From positions 79,144-143,143 of the forward strand of contig CAMPDV010001077.1 of assembly GCA_946699065.1 (NCBI GenBank): a stretch of 64,000 bases of DNA, read 5' to 3'. The DNA is from Loxodes magnus (Eukaryota > Ciliophora > Karyorelictea > Loxodida > Loxodidae). The translations under genes were made by a program, and so were the position numbers. Within the stretch, counting starts at the first letter, position 1. The number at the start of each line of letters is the position of its first letter. Of this stretch, positions 25,743-37,269 are shown in pieces. The notes under the pieces are model-generated. The model ran no database searches, was not told where the DNA came from, and was given only the letters and a program-made list of their open reading frames with translations.

Positions 25743-26640
25743 ATGCTTATAGCAGATGTTGAGGCTTTTCTAAAAATTGGATGAGAGAATAAAAAGCTTC
25801 AAATGTAAATTTACTAACAGATATAAGAGTCTTTCGTGGAACTGTAAACGGGTCTGAATTTTATGCCAAAACGAGAAGAAAAACCAAAGGTTTCTTGGTA
25901 TAATGAAGAGATAGGATAAACATGTTAGCAAGATTAAACTAAAAAAGAAGTAGCAATCGATGAAAAAATTTGTGCTCCATAGAGAATAAAACTGTAAGAG
26001 TAAACCAAAGAAAACCATTAAGTTTTGCAGTAAAAAAGCTTTTAAAGCAAAATATTATAATCCACATTAATTCAGAAAAGATTGACAATAAATAGAGTGA
26101 AGCTAAATAAGTTAGCAACAGCTAATAGAATGAATAGCGATATTATAAATATAGATAGAAAGATATAGAAGAAATGAACATCCTTTTGAGTAAAAGCAGA
26201 GAAAGTAAGCGGGCATTTTTTACATAACCTCTAGAAGTAATTGAAACTAACTCTGACTATTTAGAAGAGTATAAAAAATTACGGAATAACACAGAGCTTA
26301 AACAATTGTGCATATACAAGATATGAAGGAATAGGCAGAGATAGGTAAAATTTACTATTTTAAGGTGCAGATTTATAAAAAAACCTTTTCATTAGTAAAC
26401 GAGAGCTAAAATAAAGAAGAACAAAATAAATTTCTGAAAGGTTTACATATTTGTCGAGGTGATAAACACTTAGATGTTACGATTCAGGGAAAAAACAATT
26501 GCCAAATACCAGAAAAATAAAATTATCCTTATTTTAAGAAGGAAACATCAGAAGAGTAAGAGAAAAAGAGCTTAATGCAATTCTATTATTTATTAATTTT
26601 TAGTAAGCAAAAACATGCTAAAACTACATTCTTTTAGTGA
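25743..26640 (+). CDS. Coiled-coil protein with a possible filamin/TRIM-type C-terminal domain
   Basis: ATG 25743; exons 25743-25993, 26023-26268 and 26295-26640, with two predicted introns of 29 nt (GTAAGAG...TTAAG) and 26 nt (GTATAA...CACAG). Both restore one continuous frame, checked codon by codon. It ends TTT TAG TGA, with stop TGA 26638-26640, giving about 280 residues. Residues 1-165 are helical and Gln/Lys/Glu-rich, with one TGA-encoded Trp (K-I-G-W-E-N-K-K). Residues 166-250 look like a beta domain: V-H-I-Q-D, then I-G-K-I-Y-Y-F-K-V, then H-L-D-V-T-I. That order recalls filamin/ABP280 repeats of TRIM-like proteins, but this is inference. Base composition is less AT-rich than its flanks, and the gene is absent from unit 2, so it was gained by unit 1 or lost by unit 2. 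Confidence 0.55.
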
Positions 26641-27339
26641 TAGTAATTTTTTTCCTATTACCTGGTCTAATATATGCCTTATATTAATTAATTAAGTTTA
26701 TAACTAATATAAGAAGCTTAATAGCAAATCATCAATCTTTGTTTTCTATTATTATTTTTACTTATTTAAGTTTAGCTAATTATTACTTTTAACAAAATGT
26801 TTTAATATCTTCTCTATATTATATTAAACAAACACTATCAAGTTTATAATTATCAAATAAATGCTATTCGATACTTATTAGTAAATAAGTATTAGAAAAT
26901 CTCAAAATGTAATTGATATTTTAGCTTTATTCCTAGTTATATTATTTCTTAAGAATCTTACTAATCTTCACTTTTAATCTAACATATTATAATTATAAAG
27001 TCGTACAATATTATTCAAGTCTATTTGCTAATAGCCTATGGATAAAAGAAATAATCATTTAAGGCTCTTTAGAATTTTCCACCTATTGGGTAAATCTTTT
27101 GCGAAAATTCCAATATTCATAGAATTTCTATTCCAGGAATTTGTTTGAAGGATCAAATTTTGTATTCGTTTTTTTCAAAAAGTCTTTAGCCTTTTTAGCA
27201 TTATATTGTTTAATAGCCAAAAATATAATAAATTAAGCATATTAACTATTTCCACTATAAAATTAAAAGTTCTACAATAGTATATAGATGTGCTATTACT
27301 AAGATACATGGTTAATAATTATTTAAATGTTATAAGTAT
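26641..27339. other. AT-rich stretch unique to unit 1
   Basis: No gene or RNA-like island recognised between the two-intron gene and duplication block 2. The corresponding part of unit 2 (about 36735-36840) is only about 100 bp. Confidence 0.4.
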
Positions 27340-27764
27340 ATCTCTTATAGTCTTTACATTAAAGCACTAAATATATAATACTAATAAGCTGCTTTGTTAA
27401 AATAAAGGGTTGCTAATAGTCTTAGTAACTGTAATATAATAATGCTAGGCTATTAAAATTAGGATATAGTGATTAGTTAATTAAGCTAGGTTGTTAATCT
27501 TATATCCTTGCTACTTTAATATCTAATTATTTGTCTATTTAGGTTAAAATAAGTTGCTATTAAAATAACAAGCTTTTACTTCTTTTAAATATATTAAGGT
27601 TTACCATTATTTGTAGTTATAGTGAGTGAGGTGTAATTAGCTTACTACGTTTGAATACCAATCAGTTTAATAGATTCAAGATAGTGAGATCTAATAAAAA
27701 CCTTAGTCTAGTCTAGTAATATGTGAAGCTTAAAAACTTACTTGAAGTTGTTTATTGGCAATTC

Positions 27765-30200
27765 CTTTAGATCTTGATATGGTGAATAAAGGAACATTAA
27801 AGAAAAGTCAGCAAGATGAAAATTTAATTCTATTCTAATAAGAAACAGTGATCTAAAAGACAGAGTCAGATATCAATTTCTATAGTCCAAATTTTAGTAA
27901 AAAGTAGAGAATGTTGAATGAAGCAAATAATAGACACTAAGAATGAGCTTAAAATTAAGATAAAGCGAGGTATTTGATTTGTCATTAATTGCTTGACTGG
28001 TTTTGTCTATGAATTCATCTAAGAAATATTTAAAAGCATCAAATACTTCCAAACGAGAGATTCTTATTAGTGATGTTAATTTCTCTAAGGATTGCTAAAA
28101 ATTTTGAACTCTTTGATGAAGGCTGCGGAGAACATTAAATTGCTGTCTGATTTCTACTTAACTTCATTGCTAGAATTGCGATATTTTTGTAGTTAGAAAT
28201 GCTTGATAAACAGAAAAATAAAATATATAGAAGACTAATCAAGCTTTGGAAGCTTTTTCGCTATATTTTGATATATATAATATTAAGCCTGATACCCGAA
28301 TAAAATCAAAGAAACAGAAAAAGACGAAATACCAAAAATAAAACATTCCCAGTATGAAACTTAATCTTTAAAATAAAGTCACATCTTCAAAGATAGAAAC
28401 GAAATAGACGGTTAGCTTTTAATCCAGGCCTCGTTGGATATAAACGGGTAGATTTGAAAGAAACTAAATATAGTTTAAAGATTATCTGATAAAACCATCA
28501 GAGGTTTAGAAGAATTATTACTATGAAAGAATAGTTTGAGCTAAAGGAATTAAAAAAAGAAAAAAGTATAGGAATATCCCATCAACGATAGATATTTAAA
28601 ATTAAAGAATCTCAATGAGTCTCCTATTGTTTTTAACATGCTGAATATAACTGCCAAGTAAAGTTGACTAGTCAAAAATTTTTAAACTCCCTGCTTTCAA
28701 ATTTTTAAATTGCAAGTTTAGTCTCAGAGCTACGCTACAATGAGGAGTTTAATCTAGCAGTAAAAAGATAATAAGCAACTTTCTTTAAAAGGGAAGAAAA
28801 AAGCAAAAAAATAATCAATTTAAGCTATAAGATTTAAGGATTAAGGAACATATATATCATTTACTTACCTAATAAGTGGAATCTGGAGCTTAAAACAAAA
28901 AACATTTGATAGATTTATTTTAAAGCTTTTCGTAAAAGAAAATAGACAACTTCATATGATTCTTTTTTAGAAGATTTACATTATTGAAGCTAAGAAGTAG
29001 ATTTAACTTCAAAGTAGCTGTTTGCTTATATGAATCAATTAAGATAGTTTAGTTGCTGGCTTAGTTTCTTTCAGTTTATCTTCTTAAAATTTATGTTAAA
29101 GAAAGACAAACTAAGTGTAAGAGCAAGGAACTACATATCAATGAGCAGTAAATTGAAATGATTAGAGAAGAAAGCAAGTTCAAACTGACCAAAAAACAAC
29201 TTCAAAGTACTAGCCTCAGAGTTAATAAATCCATTAAAGTATTTAATTGATTATTTATTGGAGCATTACTAGTTAAATTAATATATTATTAAGATTACTA
29301 GACTTAGTATCTTTAATTAAAGATAGCCTAATTCTGTATAATACTTCTTATTTATGTATCTTAATAAACTAACAAGATACATTAAACCTTTAAATATACG
29401 ATATATTTCATTCTAAGCTTTTATTTACAAGAAATTTGCTAATAAGTATATTAAACTAATTTAAAAATAAAATCTAGCTTTAATGCTTTTTTATGGTAGT
29501 TAATATTTTAGGTTTATTTTAGCTTAAAGATATAAGGAAAATCAATTAGGGTAATATGATCTAAATGAAGAAAAGGGAAGTTAAGCATATAGAGCTTTAA
29601 AGGATTAGACTGATAATGTTTTCAAGAGATTAAAGTATGAATGCTTTTGTAATTTTGGGGTTTAAATTTATGCCTATTGAATAGTGTAGTGAATGAAGCA
29701 GCAAATTCAATCTAAGATATTGCAAAGTTGGAGAAAAAAACAGTAATTTTTATATTCCTAAGAGAATAAAAAATAAACGTAACTGAAAATTTTTGATTTA
29801 AGATAATCAAGAAATTGAAAAACTTAAAGAGTGTGTAAAATTATGCTACTTCGAAAATTTAGATCTCGAGCTATTGCATGAATATTTCAATCTAAATTTT
29901 ATAAAAGCCATTGAATATTCTAGTTCTAGAAGGATTTACATTTTTTTGCTTTTTTCAAAAGGACAATTCTTAGATTTATAAGTTCAAAGTAGACATTTTG
30001 GCAATCACTTTGGACATGTACATTTCTCATTTAATCACAGTTTTTTTATTTATGACTTTGATTAATTAAATTTTAGTGACTTCTTTTTTTTCTATTTAAA
30101 AGCACTGGAATTCTATAATATTTATTCTTCTATAAAGCTTTTGTTATTCTATTTTTCTTAAGAAGCACTTGTTAAACCATGGTCAATATCCAATTTGTAA
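27765..30200 (+). pseudogene. Unknown gene X, unit 1 copy, frameshifted
   Basis: The alignment with unit 2 (37270-40200) shows coding-like conservation in a consistent frame over most of its length: a Leu-rich helical N-terminal half; near 29640-29800 a stretch ending N-F-Y-I-P; near 29850 H-E-Y-F-N-L-N-F-I-K-A-I-E-Y; near 29970 Q-F-L-D-L-Q-V. This copy has single-base losses relative to unit 2 at about 28530 and 29920 and an extra T at about 29945, so it is not translatable as one protein. I do not recognise the family; the end has a leucine-rich-repeat flavour. Confidence 0.45.
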
Positions 30201-31017
30201 CTACTTGCAAACTTAAATATTTTTTTAATATCAAGCATGCCTTTTGGTTGCAATTGATTATTTTAATTTATTCAGAAAAAATTAAAGTTTAGCAGCTATT
30301 TCATTCTAGATAGCAAATGATATTCTTAAATCTTTTAATTAATAAACTTCACTTTAAGCTTTAAAACTCTTATCTTGTAGGTTTAATTTTTTTCTCACTT
30401 TCTTTATGTTTATCTAAATCCTTTCTTATTACTACTAAAGACTGTATTCTTTTTAAATTTTATGACTAAAGTCAACTAGACTAGGATTTATTGTGGCTTT
30501 AATTTTAGTTTTAAATAACTTATACTAGCTAATCTAATACTTATATTATCTCATACTACAAAGAAACATATTATGTTAAGTTTACCCTTTCTATTAATTC
30601 AGAAAATAATAATAGAAAATATTATAAATATGCTTTCTTTCTTAAAAGCTTATAATTTTCTTAATAGCAAACAACTAATTTTAATAAAGAGAGTATTAAT
30701 AGTGTTAGCAATATAATTTTTATTTGTATAGAATAATAGAATTAAGTTTTTATCTTTAAATAATCTAGAATAATTTAGGTATTATTAATTTGAAGTGATA
30801 ATTACAAAAATAACATAAATAATAAATATAATATTAGTTTGCTATAAAAAGAGAAAGTTATCTAAATGTATTAATTATAACTAATCTAATATCTAAATTA
30901 AAGAGAAATTAAATTAATAACTAATAAAGCTAAAAGGATAAAATTTTAAGTATTTTAATAGACATAGTTAAACATATTAAAGCTTATTTTAATAATAAAA
31001 TTAAGTAATAGTTGAAA

Positions 31018-31304
31018 AGATGGTGGGAGCTGAGAATGACCTTTGTGACTAAACTTTTTGGTTTTATGGTTAGGAACAAGTTCCTTTCCTGTCGCTGAGA
31101 AAGTCCCTGGTCAGAGTCATTTTCTGAAGGGAACACTGTCTTTGAGATTATCCGCTCTTGTTAGGAGCTTGAAGCCTGGTTGCTCATAGCGATGAAGCTC
31201 CCTAGCAGCTGTGCCTGGAGCACAACAGGATATCCCCGTTATCCCATAAAAAGAGAGCGTCGGGTCGTGCAATCGGAAAGGAGTTTCCGGTCCAAAAACT
31301 TTTT
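31018..31304 (+). ncRNA. Structured RNA, family member 2, inserted with target-site duplication
   Basis: About 287 nt, the most GC-rich stretch nearby, absent from the equivalent position of unit 2 and of the repeats at 7420 and 63420. It is bracketed by direct repeats AGTTGAAA (31010-31017 and 31305-31312), a typical retroposition footprint. It shares the ordered blocks of 13914-14184: GGGAGCTGA; hairpin AGGAAC-AA-GUUCCU inside a second GG/CC pairing; box CTGAGAAAGTCCCTGG plus AGAGTCATT; helix TAGGAGCTT/AAGCTCC; terminal hairpin CGGAAAGGAGTTTCCG with a compensated pair. A short T-run ends it. The box is close to CR-I of RNase MRP/P RNA, but homology is not established. It could be a SINE derived from a housekeeping RNA. 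Confidence 0.6.
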
Positions 31305-32104
31305 AGTTGAAATTAATTAATAATTAAGATAAAATTAGTAATACACCGTTTCTAGTTAGTTTAAATATTTACTTTCTACTACTTATATTTATTACATTTA
31401 TATAACTTGCTTAGAATCAAAATTATAAGTAATAAATGATTCTAGTTTATTATTTTAAAAGAGACTTTTATAAATAAAAAGTTTTAATGAAATAGTAGTA
31501 AGAAAGTGGACAATTAAAAGAGTTTATCTTATAGATTCTAAAAATGCTTTTTTTAAATAATTTGATGTTTTTTAATATTTATTCAAACTAATTAATAAGA
31601 AACTTATTTTATTTCATTTTTTTTAATAAGTAAAAAGATTAAAGAAATATTTTTTGATTAAATGTAAGTGAAAAGCAATAATTAATAACAGTAGCTTTTA
31701 AAAAAATTGTAATATTTTATTTATCATTTAAAAGGGTCTACAACGAAATAAGGTTTTCTTATTAAAATTCTTTGATTTAAAACACAAATATGTTGTAATT
31801 AAATGCATATTAAAGTTATTATAATAAGGATATAATTCTTCGTTATAAACTTTTGATATAATAAATTATCCTTTCATTTAAAAGTAAAAGGATATAAAAT
31901 AATTAAAATCTTAAAAGTTTATACACTATTAGTTTAATATCTTGTCTCGTCTTAAGACAAAAATAGAAAAATAAATGTTTTAGAATATATTCATAAGTAT
32001 GCTTAATAAATAATTTAATTGTTTAATTGTATTTAAATTGAGTCAGTAAAATTAATTGAGTTATTTTAATTAAATAGTTATTGAAATAAGTTATAAAAAT
32101 TAAA

Positions 32105-33191
32105 ATGGAGAAAAAATAAACGGAGAAAAAAGAAAAGCAATTTACTAAAATTATTTTTTTAAGAAAACTCTTAAGAGCGAGAAACCACATTCTAGGGAAA
32201 GTATCTCTACTTCATTTTAAGTATGAAATTTTGCCCAATTTATGCTACTAAAAGTTAATAAATAAGATCAGTTATGACTAAAGTAAAGGTATTTCTTTAA
32301 TATTTTTTAGACTAAGTCCTCACTGGTCGCACTTTACCTATTTACTCGGTAGCCATATCAAGTGATCTGAATTGAATTGCATCAGGTTCAGGAACTCCTG
32401 AAAATTCGATAAAGATCTGGAATTTCCAGACAGGTGTTCTCCTAAGAACTTTAACAGGACATACTTATGATGTTAACTCGGTAGTAATCTCCTATGATTC
32501 TAAATATATTATATCAGGATCTTACGATAACACAATCAAGATCTGAAACTTGTAGACTGGTTCTCTCATAAGAACTTTAACGGGGCATACTTTTCCTATT
32601 ACCTCGGTAGTAATCTCCCCTGACTCTAGCTATATCGTATCAGGATCTCATGATGAAACTATAAAGATCTGAAATTTCCACAATGGAGCTCTCCAAAGAA
32701 CTTTGTCTGGGCATACTTCATATGTTATATCGGTAGTAATCTCCTATGACTTTAGATATATTATATCGGGATTTAAAGATACAACTATAAAGATTTGGAA
32801 TTTCTAGTCTTGTCAGCTTGTGTAAACTCTTACTGGGCATTCAGGTGGAGTTTGATTAGTGATAGTGTCTAAGGATAATAGGTATATAATATCAGGTTCG
32901 GATGACAGGGCAATTAAGATATGGGACTTCTCTTCTGGTTAGTGTATTCGTACTCTTTAAGGTCATGCAAGAGGTCTATCAAGTATTCAATTAAGTGTTG
33001 ATTCAAGTGTTATCTTTTCTGGTTCTTATGAAGGAATAATCAATATATGAAATTTCGACAAGGGTGAGTGTATATAGACTTTGTAAGGGCATACATCGTA
33101 TATATATTCTATAGCATTGAGTGTTGATAATAGATGGTTGGTATCGGGAGCTGAGGACAAGACGATAAGAAAATGGAGGATTTCGAGTTGA
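32105..33191 (+). CDS. Seven-bladed WD40 repeat protein, family copy B
   Basis: ATG 32105, intron 32289-32310 (22 nt), stop TGA 33189-33191; 354 residues, collinear with copy A. In-frame TGAs supply Trp at several blade ends and within the variable region (G-G-V-W, TGA 32853); TAG/TAA supply Gln. Blade variable residues differ from A: blade 1 begins G-R-T-L-P-I-Y where A has G-H-I-S-A-V-L, and blade 6 has S-Y-E-G-I where A has S-F-D-K-T. The framework between variable sites is almost unchanged, often to the synonymous base. The 1.6 kb upstream is the shared family repeat. Confidence 0.88.
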
Positions 33192-33724
33192 GTAACTTGC
33201 TATTTGATTTAATTTAATTTTACGATTAAATATATAAGACATTGGTTATGTATTTAAATGAATGTTTAATATTATTTTATTTTTTAGTTTTATGAAGTGT
33301 TTTTTAAATTTATTTATTAAAATTTGTTATATTCTTAAATATTCTTGGTTTAAAAAAGTTTTAGTAATGTAGGTTATAGAAATTATGAGGATGTTGATTT
33401 ATAGTGGGTAATATTTAAAAATATTTTAAATATAATTTTGTTAAATGAAGACATGAAATAAGCTTAAGTTTTATTTTATTCTATAATATTTTATAGATTT
33501 ATTTTTAGATTTTGTAAACATTTCAAGTTAATTAAACATTTTTATTTTTTTTTGTGAAATAGTTATTATTTATAAGGGCAAATTTGGTTTATAATCTTGA
33601 TTATTAATTAAAACTTTTAATTAATTATTTAATTTTAATTTAAATTTTATTTTTGATTATTTGTAATTTTATTTATTATTAATATTTATTATTATTTAAT
33701 ATTATTTATTATTTTTATTGGTAT

Positions 33725-36700
33725 TAATAATGAAAAGTATGATAGATTGAGTATAATTATATGGTTTACTAATAATAACTACAAATATTATTATTATATC
33801 ATACAATTACTTATTATAATCTCTTTAGCATTAATTTTAATTATTATATCCTTTTATAAACTGGATACTATTTCTATTTTTAATTCCTATTTCATTTAAC
33901 ATTTGTAACAGCATTCTAAAGTTTTTTATTTAAATGTATTAGGGATTACAATAGCTCTAAGTTTCATTATAACTTAGATTATTAAAAAGAATATTCAATT
34001 ACAAAGAAAATTTAAAAAAGTGCTTAAGTATAAAATAAAAAAGTCTGTAGGAGTATCATTATGTGCTTCTCTCAATCTTAGTATACTAAATAACACCTAA
34101 AATCCTTAAAAAGATTAAATTCATACCTTGGAGGAAATAAATTTATGCTCTAAGAGAGATTCTTAATATGATTGTCTTTAGGTCTGTAGCTATGTTTACT
34201 TTATGCTTTAATGAAACTTACTCAAAGTTAATATAGTAACGTAAAGCAAGACTTATAATGGAATATTTCTTGTACTGTGGATACTAATGAGATTGGCAAT
34301 TATCTTTCCGAATTAAATTAATCCTTATATCTAATCTATTATATTCTTAATAGGCTATTTTCCTTTCTTATCTAGCAAAGTTTAAGGTAAAGTATTGTAA
34401 TTTAATAATAGTTTAAAAGTAATAAATTATAGAATTTATTCTATTAATTTTAGCTTTAATAAATGAGATTTATTTTATTTTAAGTTATTTAGTTTAAAAA
34501 TAACTAAAAATAGATGAAAATATCTAGATTATGTAAAAAGGGATATGTAATAAATTAAGTAGCAGTTAGTAAAATAGCAAAACTAGTTACTTTAATAGAG
34601 AATTATAGGGAACTTTCTCTTCACTAAATTATAATAAAGATTAATTTAGATTTGAATTATAAGTATGAAGCATATATTACATAATACATTTTATATCATT
34701 AATCATATTAATTATATATAAGTATAAACAGAAACATTAGAGAATACTACTTTAATTTTAGCTAAAATAAAACATCATTATTGGTGTTATAAAATTAAAT
34801 TAATTAAACAAATTAGAATTATAATTAATATCATTTTACACTAATGCAGTTAAGATTAAATAAAAACTAAATAAGCCAACAAATTAAAAAGGAAAGTCGA
34901 TAAAAATAACAAAAATACTGAACCGCAAATTAAGATTATATGTTAAGCTATAAGAAGTTGGCTTTTTTATTAAAAGGCAATTATAAAATCCTGACGAAAT
35001 GATAAATTTATATTGCCATTCATGAAACCTTTACTTCAATTATGAATAACCAATTAGGATGCTTAGCTTGTATTAGATATTAATAATAAAGTTTAAAACC
35101 AAAAATATAGCAAAAAGTAAAGCTAAAAATAATGGATTGTAAGGGATTTTGGAAATAGATATTTATTAAAACTCTTATAACGTAGAATAGTAAATTAAAA
35201 TATATTTGAATTAATCCTTTTTTGAGAAATATAAAATTTTAGAAATACTGAGAAGTTTGGAAAGTAGAATAATTTTAAAATGTTCTCATTAGATGTAAAA
35301 CTAAGTCAAGATAAATAAAGAAAGCCTAAATTTAATAAAAATTAATCTAATCTAATAATATTTATTAATTTGAAAAATATAAATAATAAGCATTACTTTT
35401 TGAAGATAAATTATGAGATTTTTTAAATATGACTCAAGCAAACTTTACTCCGAATCGTTTATTTGAGAGTAATAGCAAAGAATTTAAAAAATATAACTTG
35501 TTATGAATTGATTCTATTATTTAGTATAGGAAAAAAAGTAATTACTATAAGAACTAAAAGTTTAGGAATCGGTAATCTTATAAGTTACTTTTTTAGATAC
35601 AAAAAGTATAAACAAAAATATTTTACCTAAAATTGCTAAAATTAACTCATTTTTATATAAACATGTGACATTAAGAAGATACTGACTGTATATTTAAAAG
35701 AAATAATACTACGGAAAGTGACAATGAATATGCGTTTTAAATATTTGATACAGAATTAATAAACAATAAGCATTATCCAACAAAATTAACTTATAAATTC
35801 AGAAAAAAGACTAGAAAATGAAAAATAAAAGAATAAAGTTAAACTTAAAATATTAGAAATTATAGATATTCAACTATAAATAAATTAAAAGTTACCAATT
35901 TAATTTATTTAATTTATTTAATTTTGAAAAGCAAAATATCTAATACATACTTCTTCCATTAGGATCAATTGGAATAGGAAAATTTAAACTATTAAAAATA
36001 TTTAACAATATGATACTACTAATTAAGTAAAGTCCCGGAAATTACAAGAAATTAACTAAACTTTTAAACATACTAACACTTTATTCATTACATAATTTAC
36101 CAGCTTTTAGTAATTGATTAACTGTTTCAAAATAAAAATAAAGAAAGAGTGAAAATAATTAAAATGAGGTAGATTATTAATAGTAGACTAAATAAATAAG
36201 CTAACATCATATATTTGAAAATTTATAGATATAAGATTAAAAGAAATTGCTAATAAATAGGTACCAATCGGAAATTACAATATAATATATGTTGGTGCCT
36301 TAGGATGAATACTATCTATAAATGAAATTTATTATATTGATTTAAAACAGTTAAAGATTGTTCAGATTTAATAGTTGGATTGTTATGTTCCAATTTAATA
36401 AATATAATAATTTACTTACGATAAGAAATAGGGTAATAAATTAAGAATTTTATGAGTTCATATGATTGCTGAAAAATAGAAATTAACAGAGAGTTAATCT
36501 TAGATCTATTGTCAGCAATACATTAAGTAAAGTAAATTTGAATGGAGTTTGATTAAATAACTTTTGATGCGAAAGATGATTGTATATGCTTCCAAAATAT
36601 CAGATAAGATAAATGAAATCATAAAGTAAGTTAGATTATGCATAGCGTACTTTTAGACATTCATATCTTTCTTGTACTTTTAAATATTTAATCTTATAAA

Positions 36701-36735
36701 TGAATCTATATAAAAATTAATATTCTAGTCTACCT
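33725..36735 (+). repeat. Segmental duplication block 1, unit 2
   Basis: Second copy of 22384-25440, starting about 500 bp after the end of WD40 gene B, so the units are head to tail. Confidence 0.85.
34195..36600 (+). pseudogene. Decayed transporter-like gene, unit 2
   Basis: Same remnant as 22855-25290, with the V-R-Q-D-L-Q-W and N-E-I-G-N-Y-L-S-E-L segments retained. A 23-nt deletion near 34318 and a 2-nt gain near 36230 break the frame, and the weak P-loop reads G-S-I-G-I-G-K near 35965. Not functional as a single protein. Confidence 0.3.
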
Positions 36736-37269
36736 CTTTAATATCTTCTATAAAAGCTATTATTTATATCTAAATATATAAAAGTCTTACTCTATATATA
36801 TTATAGCCATTCTATTACTTTTATCTATATCCTAGACTATATCTCTTATAGTCTTTAAATTAAAGCTACTATATATATAATACTAATAAGCTGCTTTGTT
36901 AAAATAAAGGGTTGCTAGTAGTCTTATTAACTGTAATATATTAATGCTAGGGTATTAAAATTAGGATATAGTGATTAGTTAATTAAAGCTAGATTGTTAA
37001 TCTTATATCCTTGCTACTATAATATCTAATTATTAGTCTATTTAGGTTATAATAAGTTGCTATTAAAATAAGAAGCTTTTGCTTCTTTTAAGTATGTTAA
37101 GGTTTAGCATTATTTGTAGTTATAGTGAGTGAGGTTTAATTAGATTACTACGTTTGAATAGCAACCAGTTGATTAGACTCAAGACAATGAAATCTAATGA
37201 AGCTTAGTCTAGATTAGTAATATGGGAAGCTTAAAAACTTACTTGAAGTCGTTGATTGAAATTCCTCAG

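Larger units (their letters stand above)
27340..33650 (+). repeat. Segmental duplication block 2, unit 1 (with WD40 gene B)
   Basis: Matches 36840-43250. The alignment is interrupted by unit-specific insertions: a structured RNA at 31018-31304 in this unit and a SINE-like element at 37797-38252 in unit 2. Confidence 0.85.

Noticed and set aside
31225-31245. GGATATCCCCGTTATCCC resembling a homing-endonuclease site or an rRNA core segment
   Set aside because: Short match inside the structured RNA, not kept in its second copy; no rRNA context.
33003-33242. Minus-strand 79-codon frame, and the similar plus-strand frames at 54308-54535 and 54719-54919
   Set aside because: Antisense shadows of WD40 genes B and D, repeated because the genes are repeated.
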